This document shows positions 46,938 through 56,585 of a stretch of 64,000 nucleotides of DNA, piece after piece. The position numbers and the translations under genes are program-made. This DNA is from Aaosphaeria pasadenensis (taxonomy: Eukaryota > Ascomycota > Dothideomycetes > Pleosporales), in contig JAKLMB010000031.1 of NCBI GenBank assembly GCA_022813625.1, forward strand, positions 248,001-312,000. Direction: 5' to 3'. Positions within the stretch are counted from its first letter, which is position 1; each line of letters starts with the position of its first letter. Under the pieces are notes generated by a model that had not been told where the DNA came from, searched no databases, and was given only the letters and a program-made list of their open reading frames with translations.

Positions 46938-49414
46938 TGTTGCATCTGCATCTGCTGCATCATCTGCGGGTTCATCTGGTTCATTCCTCCCATTCCCCCC
47001 ATTTGTGCTGGGTTGGGGCTGCCGTCTGGTCGATTCATGCCTGCCATCATATTGTTCTGCATTTGCTGCATCATCTGGGGATTCATTTGGCCTCCCATAC
47101 CTCCCATAGCGTTCGGCATGCCTCCACCCTGTGAGGCAAGCTGATGCTGCATCTGCTGGAAGTATTGTTGCATGCGCTGCCAGTACTGAGCCATCATTGC
47201 AGGAGTCATCCCATTATTTCCACCGCCGCCTCCTCCTTGTTGATTTTGGCCTTGTTGGTTGTCAAAGCCGCCGGAGTTATCGTTTCGGTTGCCAAACTTC
47301 CCACCTCGCCCTCCGAACTTCTTGTCATCGTCACCATCACGCATGTTGCCACGAGGCTGAGCGCGCTTCACTTCGATCGGTTTTCCAAGGATCTGCAACG
47401 GTCCAGACAATGTTGCGTCAACGGCTGCGTCGCCATCGAAAGTGACGAAACCGAATCCACGTGGTCGGCCAGTGTCTTTGTCCATCATCAATGTAGCGTC
47501 AACAACTCGACCAAATTGTTTGAAGAAGTTCTTGAAGTCTTCCTCGGTAGCCTCTTGACTGACACCGCCAACGAAGATCTTGCTTGTCCTTTCTTGTTCC
47601 TCACGGGGGATAGCGCGCTTGGGGTCGATCTTGAGGATGTTAGGGACTGACTAGATTGCAAAGCATAGCAATCTTCACTCACGATTTTGCCATCAAGATA
47701 GTGCTCTTTGACCATGACGATATTGACACACTTCGGGTCTTTGAAGGTAAGGAAACCGAATCCACGTGAACGTCCTGTAGCGCTGTCACGCATGACTGTG
47801 CACTCGCTCACTTCGCCAAACTGCGAGAAGTAATCCTTCAGAGATTCTAGACATGGTGAGTCAATGACTGATGGCTCGTGGAGTCATACATACGTTCTGT
47901 TGTTTCCCAGTTCAATCCACCAATGAACATTTTCCTACAAACGTGTTAGTCAAACCACAATTTATGAATTCCATTTCGAAGTGCGATGTCTCAAAAGCAG
48001 CAAATGCAGAAGATTGCCCCAGACTGCTATGAAGCAGAAAAGTGTCAGTAGACATCGCGACAATATAAGCACATTGGTAGCCCTCTAACGGAAATTCATG
48101 CTCGTCCAGCGGAGTCGTGTAGAAGGGTTTTGTGTGTCGTGAACAATAGACATGCGTGCCGAGTCGTGTTTGTGGGTGTGTATGAGGGTCGTTCATTACT
48201 CCGTACATCTTTGCAGTGATATACAGGGCTATCGGAGAAATTGTTGGACGAGTAGTCCAGGGATTGAATGTTGATTCGCCTTGCATACTCCAAATACGGT
48301 CGGGTGCAGCTGGTCCAGCACTCGCTGCAAGCAGCCCAACGCAAAGGCACAGTAGTTCGGTTGAATCGTCTGTGTTTTTGCTACGGATTGAAGGAGAGGA
48401 TCCGATGGATACATCGAAGACCCTCACCTTTTGGACTATCCTCTGCCTGCGTGTTGGTACGCGCTATCAAGTACCTAGCTAGGTATATATCGACATGATG
48501 CGCTGCCATAGATAGACGGCCAGTCGCAAGATCCTTTCGCGTCAGGCGTTTGGTTGGATATGACGAGTATAGAGATGTCGGCTAACAATTTGTATGCTCC
48601 TTCGCAACCACAATCGCCGGCTGTATGTATTGGGAGCGCTTTGCCTCGCCGATCATATATAAATGATATTTCTCCCACTCAAGGTATGAATCCCGAATGT
48701 CGACTTGAGCCCGCTCCAGAGCTTGCTGGCCAGCCATATCGCTGATAATGTGCTACAGCACTTCCAATCCAAGTCTTCCGCCTCGTGACAGCTATTTTGA
48801 CACCGACATGAACAATCCTCGACACGATTCAAGCTATGTTGTCGGCTCGAATGGTCGTGTGACATCGAGAGAGGGCTACGTGCTAATAATCGCGCGATAC
48901 TTTACCGATAGAGTATGCATGATGGAAATGTGGAAAACGATAGTGAAACGCAAATGTTCTAAACTTACCCGTCTTCCTTCACATTGATGGGACCATAGTT
49001 ATCGTCCTGGTCACCGGCTGCCTGGTCGAATGACTGATTGCCATTGCCGGCACCGTTGCCATTCCAAGCTCCGTTTCCCATGTTCGCATCACCATGATTA
49101 CCAGCCGCATTCGGTTGTTCCCAACCACGGCTATCTGCTACATTTACTTCCTGCGCTACGGGCTGTTGTGTGGGAGCATTGACTGGTTCGGGCTGCACCG
49201 GCTCGGGCTCCTGGGGTTTTGCAGCTGGTGCTGGCTGTGCGGGTTGCGCAGGCTTCGCTGGAGTATCGTCGCCTTCATAACTGAATTAATTGTGAGTAGT
49301 TTGTCGCAAAGCAGGGGAAAGACCTTGCGCCAGAGCAAAGAGAGCAGGCAAGTCGCGTCGTTGTACATACAGATCGGCGAAGAGATCCTCATCGAGTTCC
49401 TCTGGTTCCGTCAT
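46448..49414 (-). CDS. hrp1: hnRNP-type cleavage factor IB, Hrp1/Nab4
   Basis: Five exons (49414-49371, 49280-48969, 47934-47894, 47846-47683, 47629-46448) give 580 aa, all phases matching. An acidic start (MTEPEELDEDLFADL) and a Pro/Gln/Asn-rich region lead to two RRMs: KMFIGGLNWETT...GRSRGFGFLTF and SKIFVGGVSQEATEEDF...GRPRGFGFVTF. The joining DPKRAIPREEQ is typical of Hrp1. Hrp1 binds the polyadenylation efficiency element and shuttles with mRNA (family knowledge). The tail has a Gln/Met-rich stretch with 19 consecutive Gln codons (46942-46886) and Gly/Arg repeats, ending GGGRG. The intron 48968-47935 is 1,034 nt, while the others are 47 to 90 nt; it sits directly before RRM1. Confidence 0.95.
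46886..46942 (-). repeat. CAG/CAA repeat coding 19 glutamines in hrp1
   Basis: Nineteen consecutive Gln codons, mostly CAG with a few CAA, are read on the minus strand. Such tracts vary in length between strains. Confidence 0.95.
47935..48968 (-). other. hrp1: 1,034-nt intron of hrp1
   Basis: Bounded by a GTAAGT donor and a CTAAC branch point ten bases before the TAG acceptor. It contains no convincing open frame. Its size is an order of magnitude above the other introns in the window. Confidence 0.85.
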
Positions 49415-49839
49415 TGTGTAAGTTGTCTACTTTAGATACGAGAATATTAAGGTGTCAAATGGGTTAGATAGAGCGCTCTCTGTGGTGCCAGTCACTTCAC
49501 GCGCGATCCCGTTGATGGAGCAAGTTGTTGCGCGACTGGCAGAAATCCAAGTGTAAGGGCGACGTGAGGAAAGCCCTAGAGCCAGATGGTCGTGGTGAGA
49601 TGAAGCAGTGGGTGAAGAAGAAATGACTGGGGGAATGGTGAGAAAAGGTGAAAAAGATGGGTTCGTAGCTTAGGGTAGAACCTGAGGTTGAAGGTTGAAG
49701 AGGAGAGAGGAGGAGAAAGACGACTAGCGCGTTTTCGGCCCCTTGGCTCCACCACCGCCGAAGCCAAGTCAGTTGCTTGACCAGGAACTCAATCGAGTGT
49801 TGGAGTAGCGGGGCTCACCACTCGTTCTCCTAGCAAACA
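49415..49839. promoter_or_regulatory. divergent promoter region, hrp1 / gyp1
   Basis: Lies between the hrp1 start codon and the first exon-like element upstream of gyp1. No specific site identified. Confidence 0.45.
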
Positions 49840-50060
49840 ATGGCCTCCAAGAAGACGCAGCAGGTATGTTATATTATGCGACGATTTGTTCAAATGAATT
49901 CGTGGGGGAGCTAATCTTGGAACCCAGGAAATGGTGCAGGTCGGTCCGTAGCAATTCCTCGCGCAATCGTCATAGCAAGCCACCCAGCTAACTGACTGAC
50001 CCTTGCGTGCAACTATAGATCGCTCCTCGTACGTATCCCCAAGGATTTGACGGGTTATAA
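49840..50060 (+). CDS. possible 25-codon spliced upstream ORF (or micro-gene) before gyp1
   Basis: Three exon-like pieces (49840-49863, 49928-49939, 50019-50060) join in frame to a 25-residue peptide starting MASKKTQQ and ending QGFDGL. Introns have GTATGT and GTCGGT donors, CTAAT and CTAAC/CTGAC branch points, and CCAG and ATAG acceptors. The middle exon is only 12 nt. The stop is 24 nt upstream of the gyp1 ATG, so the peptide most likely lies in the gyp1 5' leader as a translational-control uORF. A separate micro-protein gene is possible. No homology is known to me. Confidence 0.4.
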
Positions 50061-50084
50061 CTACTCTTGAGACCTTTGTTCACA

Positions 50085-51954
50085 ATGGCTCCCAGGTCTG
50101 CATCTCCTTTCTGGCGTACTAGTTCGAACACATCAAAGCCCTACGAGAACAAGAAAATCGTAGGAGCTTCCTACTCTCACGCGGATTTGCTTAATTTCGA
50201 CTCTCTGTACGATTCTTCTGGGCTGTATTCATGGCTCTTCTGGCTAACTTATCAAGCTCCGTCTCTGGGACGAATTCGCGACCTCGAACCCCTCCTTCCG
50301 CCACCCACAGCCGCGAGTCGAGTGCGGCGCCAACTCGCTCCGGAAACTCGGCCACCTCGCCACCAATTCGAAAGAGCTACACTGCTTTTCTACGCGACAC
50401 CAATGAGGCCTGGGAAGATGACGAGGGGGAGGGAGGTGACATGCTGTTCGAGGACGACGAGGACGAATTCGGCCTACCGAGTATAGCTTCCATGCGGAGG
50501 AAAGGGCGACGAAAGGAGCCACCGAGGGGCAAAGAGCACAGCAGAGGGACAGGAAGTAGGAATGGGTCGTTAGGATCTACAGCGTGGCGGGCCATCGACA
50601 GTGGTGATATCGCAGAGGAACGTGGCGTTCCAAACTACCCCACGGCGAAGAAGTCCGAAGGCAAGATACTACGGCCGCAGTATCAGGAGATCCTTCGAGA
50701 CCCTGCAAATTCTTTGCACCTTATATCACATCCCTCGCTACCTCCTAGCGCGACATCAAAGGAGATGGAAGAGCACTCCGCTCGAATATCGCGGATCAAT
50801 AAGTTCAAACGGATATTGCAAGCGAGTACGATATCACTGCCCGAGCTAAGAGATTCTGCCTGGTCCGGCATACCTTCGGAAGTACGTGCCATGACATGGC
50901 AGGTGCTGCTTGGGTATTTGCCTACCAGCAGCGAGCGGCGTGTAGCGACGTTAGAGAGGAAGAGAAAAGAATACCTCGAGGGAGTTCGGCAAGCCTTCGA
51001 ACGGGGCACGTCTGGAAGTTCAGGTGCAGTTGCTGCAGGTATAGCTGGCACATCGTCATATCCTTCGACGAATCGCGGGCGAGGCAGAGGTCTCGATGAG
51101 GCCATATGGCACCAGATCAGTATCGACGTTCCGCGGACGAATCCACATCTAGAGCTCTACAGTTACGAAGCCACACAACGTTCGCTGGAGAGGATACTCT
51201 ACGTCTGGGCGATACGGCATCCCGCTTCCGGGTATGTGCAGGGTATAAATGACCTCGTCACGCCGTTCTGGCAAGTCTTCCTCGGATCATACATCTCGGA
51301 TCCGGACATCGAGTTTGGAATGGACCCGGGACAGCTTCCCAAGCAAGTGTTGGATGCTGTCGAAGCGGATTCGTTCTGGTGCCTGACGAAGCTGCTGGAC
51401 GGCATTCAGGATAACTACATCTCCCAGCAGCCGGGCATCCAGAGGCAGGTCGCCAGTCTGCGGGATCTGACGACCAGGATCGACGCAAGCCTTGCCAAGC
51501 ACCTGCAGAACGAAGGCGTCGAGTTCATTCAATTCAGTTTCCGTTGGATGAACTGCTTGCTGATGCGCGAGATATCAGTGAAGAACACGATACGCATGTG
51601 GGATACGTATCTGGTATGTCACACTTTCTCAGCTATCAAACGCTGCTCCTACACATAATGACTGCCACTAACTCTACCATCCAGGCCGAAGACGACGGAT
51701 TCTCCTCGTTCCACCTCTACGTCTGCGCCGCTTTCCTCGTAAAATGGTCTGACCAACTCCGCAAGATGGACTTCCAGGAGATCATGATGTTCCTACAAGC
51801 CCTGCCAACACGGCAGTGGACCGAAAAGGACATCGAACTACTACTGAGCGAAGCCTTCATCTGGCAGAGTCTATTCAGAGGGAGCAGCGCTCACCTGAAG
51901 AACACGGGCTCAAAGGGTGGAGGCTTCGGCGTTGGTATGGGCCCGAATTCGTAG
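50085..51954 (+). CDS. gyp1: TBC-domain GTPase-activating protein Gyp1
   Basis: Exons 50085-50206, 50257-51613 and 51685-51954 encode 582 aa. An N-terminal low-complexity Ser/Arg/Glu region leads to a TBC domain starting near LRDSAWSGIPSEVRAMTWQVLLGYLP. The dual-finger residues are present: the Arg in SIDVPRTNP and the Gln in YVQGINDLV. The later WMNCLLMREI and MWDTYL motifs match Gyp1/TBC1D22. The protein accelerates GTP hydrolysis by Ypt1/Rab1-type GTPases at the Golgi (family knowledge). A Gly/Ser/Ala insert (FERGTSGSSGAVAAGIAGTSS) sits in the early TBC region. The last intron splits the domain after MWDTYL. The gene is divergent from hrp1. Confidence 0.93.
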
Positions 51955-52484
51955 ACACCAGCTTGCTTTGTGATTCCATTTTGTCCTGTTGTCTGTCTGT
52001 CTGCCTGCCATATACCGGAATGATTTTCTTTTTGACGAAAGAGTTTTACTTAATGCATGCATTGTTGGAAATTGGTATGGGGTTCCTGGTTGCGTACGCG
52101 GGAGATTGATTGCATGCCGTTCACTTCGGCGTTCAGTCTGTCGTCTTTACGCTTTCTTTAGGTTTTTTTTTTTTTGTATGTCAATTGCAACGCCTGGAGG
52201 TTTTCATGTCATCAAGAACGAAAAAAGACATCACAATCCATCCCATGAGCGAATGTAGAAGGAAGTTTTTCATTTGCACCACACGATCTGATGTTTGTTA
52301 CGTTCCCCACACCATTGACGGTCACACCTTTTAACTCAACCACCGCCAACCTTTCAATATCAAAACCTCACTCCCTCCCATCCTCCTATCTTTCAACCTT
52401 GTGCACCACGACCACCACCCAGTCTCAAAACCCATAACCCCCAATCCCTCTTCACAATCCTCGCCAGACTTCATGAATCAAATC
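51955..52484. other. convergent intergenic region
   Basis: Between the 3' ends of gyp1 and the small secreted protein gene. Contains a T-rich run near 52160-52174; no coding signal. Confidence 0.5.
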
Positions 52485-52876
52485 TCACCAATCCTTCTCA
52501 ACGTCCTTACAGCAAGCATAGCAGTGCTGCACCCCGTACATCAGCATCCTTTCACCACCAACCACTTCATCACCAAAAACACAAGAAAATGGCATAGAAA
52601 ACTTACACTTCCCTCAAAGTTATACGGATACTATTTCCACACAATTTGTCAGCAAACTTTTCCCACCACCGAAAGAAGCGAAAGGGAGAGATTCGGGAGG
52701 GCAAAGGAAAAGAGGAGAGGACGTACCCAGTCCCCATCAGCCGTACAGGTCAGATCCTCACCGCCGCAGATCTTAGTACACAGGCGAGCGGTCTCTGGTT
52801 TCTCGGTGGAAGGGAGGGGTGTTGCGAGGGAGAGGAGGGCGAGGGAGAGGATGATGGGGAGGACGGCTTTGAACAT
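52485..52876 (-). CDS. small secreted cysteine-rich protein (71 aa, six Cys)
   Basis: Exons 52876-52727, 52630-52607 (24 nt) and 52526-52485 join in phase 0 to 71 aa. A clear signal peptide (MFKAVLPIILSLALLSLATP) is followed by about 50 residues with six cysteines: RLCTKIC, LTC, HCYACC. The arrangement is C-x3-C-x6-C-x15-C-x2-CC. Donors are GTACGT and GTAAGT; GCTGAC and GCTGAT branch points precede AAATAG and TGCAG acceptors. Size, cysteine content and lack of any other domain fit a fungal effector-like or antimicrobial-type small secreted protein; this is inference. An open frame extending upstream of the ATG is ignored because the signal peptide fixes the start. Confidence 0.65.
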
Positions 52877-53969
52877 CTTGTATCCGGTTCGGTTTGTTGT
52901 TATGGTTTGTTCAAGTTTTGGATGACGTTTGGTTTTCGTTAAGAGGTGCACGGGTGTGTGGGAGATGGAAATGTGAATCCGGGGTTGGACGGTTTTATAT
53001 ATATGTGCCATGTTCTTTTCATTTGCGGTACTACGCACACTACACTACCTCCACGTCCTTCGTTATGCCACCTACCTACATCCATCCACTACCTATCAAT
53101 AGATCAATCAACGGCAGCTTAGCACAATCCTCTCGAGCAATCCCATCCCTTCCGTGTAACCAAACACCACTATGATAGATTACTCCATGTGGGAATCTTT
53201 AGAGTGCCGAGGGACGAGGGCAAGACGAGCGGCAATACAAGAGAGGACTGGCGGGGACGGAGTTGGAGTACAATTAGATCATGTGTGTGTATGTGTGATT
53301 GTGGTACGAGAGCTTGTGACGTACGAATTGGTTGGTGGGTACCTAGTTACGTAGGAATGAAGGATGAGGAGAGGCAGAGGAGTATGCAGGACTTAATATG
53401 GCAGTAATGAGTCGTTTGATTAGAATGTTTCTCATGAGAGACGATCAATTGGTCGTTCTCTTGGTTCCTATGTGACTACCATGTACCGCCATCGACATTG
53501 TCCCCATCCTCATCCTCGTCATGCTCGTCCTCGGTGTTATTCCTCCCTTTATTTCCGGCTAAACCCCAACTTTATATCAACCACCACACTGACGCTGCAT
53601 ATATTAATCCCCTACCCCGTACAATCAGGAATGCACATATAAATAGCACCCAAGATCGCCGTCTCCCGGTAAGGAAGAATTCGAGAAGGATTCGCTTGTG
53701 CTCAATATGGAGGACTTGGTATGTCTTGATTTTTATATACATCGATTTCTTCCCCCTCCCACCCATCCCTGGGCTCCTGGGGGGTTTATATTGTGAAACA
53801 TGGCCAACGGATGAGGAGAGGAGGGACTGAGGTCATGTATGTTCATGAGGCAAAGTCTCATTCCGCCAATTCATCCACCCATCACCAACGAGGGGAACCT
53901 GTAGCAAGGAAGTTTGTACGTGTAGGGATGATCTGAAGGCTTGGCCTGTTGTTTATCTGTTCTTGTAGT
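52877..53969. other. intergenic, no supported gene
   Basis: About 1.1 kb with TACCTAGTTACG-type motifs (near 53340) and GTGTGT tracts (near 53283). No coding signal. Confidence 0.5.
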
Positions 53970-55093
53970 TTAGAAGAATGCAACGGCATTTGGAGGGCTC
54001 GCGACGCCGCCGGGTACCTAGACCGCACATCGATTAGCCTTTCACATTCACTCAGAACGACCAACTTCGCAGATATCAAACTCACCTTCAACGGCACACT
54101 GGACAAAAAGCACGTATTCCTCCCCAACTCGACCGCCTTCTCACAAAGCCCCTCAAGATCCCACATCTCCCCAATCATAACCCCCCACCCCCCAAGCAAC
54201 CACTGATGCAACAACCCACCCCCCTGCATCTCCTCCTCCCAACTCTCCCCCTTCCATATCCCGCCCACCTCATTATGCGCCCCAACAAGCGGACTCATCT
54301 CAAACGACGGCGCGTCCCCCGCAACAGCCACAAACCCGCTCTCCCAAATCCACTCCGCGACCTCCCTCGTGGACTCCACCCCCATAAACTCCGCCGGCCT
54401 CTTCGCCCCCAACGCCTCCCTCCCAGCTCCATCCAACCCCAAATACGCCTCCGTGAACCCGGTACGCAACAACAACACATCGCCCTCCCTCGTCTCGACC
54501 CCCGCATCTGCAACCATCGCCTTCAACTCCCCCGCCGTAATCGCAACAGCAGTCAACGCGTCCACCTTCCCCTCCCCCCTCCCCGCCCTCCAACGAGGAT
54601 AATCCAATATAACACCCCTCGCCGCGATCCCCCCCGCTTTAGCAATCTTGTCAATACCAATAACCCCCGAGGACTCGACGTCCCCCTGCGTCCTTCCCCC
54701 GTAGTACAGCCCAGCTTTCTGGTAGCCGTAATGTCTGAACCCGTCCCACTGGCTCGAACTCTGGGTATTAAACGTCATGGAGTCGTCGTTCACGGTGCGC
54801 TTAGTGCCGTCAGGATGCGTGCGGTTCGTGAGCTGCCATTGGAAGGACGGGCGATCGAAGGACGGGTGCGAGGGCAGGTTGAGCGGCCAGTCGAGGGAGA
54901 CGCGGTGGCCGGTTAGGATGGTGGATTGTGCGGCGGAGAGGACGACGGAGGGCGTCAGGATGTTGAGGGCGCCGAGTTCGTCGGAGGCGCCGTAGAGGCC
55001 CCAGGCGTTGCTGGCGGGGCCGGAGGGGTCGAGCGGGAGGGTGGAGAAGGGGGGGCGGCGGGGTGGTTGTGAAGTGGTGGTGGTGGAGGTCAT
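53970..55093 (-). CDS. cyclase-family protein (kynurenine-formamidase-like, PF04199 type)
   Basis: Exons 55093-54086 and 54017-53970 encode 351 aa. The 68-nt intron restores the conserved C-terminus VPGGVASPPNAVAFF; the unspliced frame would read on without similarity. Family segments include WGLYGASDELGALNILTP, SLDWPLNLP, SSQWDGFRHYGY, GGIAARGVILDYPRW and GDAPSFEMSP. The strict HxGTHxDxxxH metal motif of bacterial kynurenine formamidases is replaced here by the fungal SSQWDGFRHYGY version. Such proteins are putative metal-dependent hydrolases (family knowledge); the substrate is unknown. Third codon positions are extremely C/G-rich, which leaves a 236-codon antisense frame open. Confidence 0.9.
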
Positions 55094-56585
55094 GGTTGAT
55101 GTGTCTTGGAGGTTTGTATGGTATGGTATGGTATGGCTGAGGGGGAGCAGATGAAGCTCAAGGTCAGGTAAACACTAAGGGGAAAACAAAAGGTACCACA
55201 AGCTTTAAGTACCTAACCTACAGGGTCTACACTACTGCACTCTTCTCGAAGAAACGATCTTCGTTCCCGGCATGTGGCGGCAATTCCGTGACCAACCAAA
55301 CAACCAGGTAAGTAAGTAGCGGGGGAGGGAGAGGGAGAGAGGGGAAAACAGAGGGGAGCTCCTCCGCCCCTCATGTTGCCCCTCCGAGTCAATGCGATCG
55401 GATTTAGGCATTGTAAGTGAACAATCGGGAGCGGAGAAGGGAAGAATCGATTCGGATATAGGTAGGTAACTACCAAACCAAAGGTTCGGGGTAATTCATT
55501 GCGAAAGTGCGGGATGGTTTCCGGGAATAAAATGACGAACGGGTAGGTACACAGTAGGTCGTTTGTCGTCAATTAGCGTAGCGGGGAGGGAGGGGCGGGA
55601 GGGAACATCAAGTAGAGTAGAGTGGAGTGGAGGTAACTCGGAGAAGGAAAACTAGAGAGAGGGAGTAACGACAGTCAGTAATAGGAGTTGACACGAACAA
55701 CAAAACACAATTTGGAACGGATGAATGACATGTCATGATATCTTATTCATAATCTGCCTCTGCTTCTGCATCTTCCCCTGCTTGCTTCAACTAGGCTAGG
55801 GAATGCTACAAGTCCATGACCCTAAAGATCACGGCTGGCCTCCTATCTTCCCCTCTCCTGAAGCAAGATGCAATTGGTCGTACAAAGTCATAAAACAAGT
55901 CGCCCGTGGTGAGAGGAGAGAGACGTTTCAGTCCTTCCTCCCTCCCAACCACGAGAGACATACATGAAGATGGGGAAAGTAAAATAAAGCAAGAAAACAA
56001 AGACGCCAATCCCCACTCCTCCGCATTGCTTCCAGCGGGCCAGGAGTTGAATCATGTAGACGGGGACGAAAAATGCTAAAGATGCCCGGTTGGTTGGTTT
56101 GTTGACCCCATGCTGTGTGCGCACCAGAAATGAAGGAATCATCAGGGAAAAGAAAAACAGTCCCCAACGAGGGACCGGCCGTAAAACATAATCGGCAGGA
56201 GAGCGATCCAGAAGTCCAGTCGCGTTGACCAGGTCCTGTCCTCTCTCGAGTCGATGGAAGTGGAGGGTAGCCTTTTCTCTTTGATCCTTGGGAAACACCG
56301 GTGACGCCAAATCATACGCCTGAAAACATTGACACAAAGTACAAAAAAGGTATCGCTCGCTAAAAACAACAATCGCTTACACGAGTAAATCAGACTCATG
56401 TTGTGGTATCTCCGAAAAGTGACAGCCAACTTGGCACCCGAAGCTGTGGATTGATCGACTGATGCATGATCCAAAATCGAACCGAGGTCCTCCTTGTGTA
56501 TTGCAAAACCGAAACGTGCTGTGCCGAAAGGGATGCTTAGATCCGAACAAGATGACGAAAATGGGTCAGATTCCAACTAAAACGT
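55094..56585. other. intergenic, no supported gene
   Basis: 1.5 kb with several TAGGTA/CCTACC motifs, G/A-rich stretches (55320-55350, 55570-55660) and the wee1 3' flank. Short frames only. Confidence 0.5.

Noticed and set aside
54206..54916. Plus-strand frame of 236 codons, Pro/Arg/Leu-rich
   Set aside because: It is an antisense shadow of the cyclase gene caused by very C/G-rich third positions.
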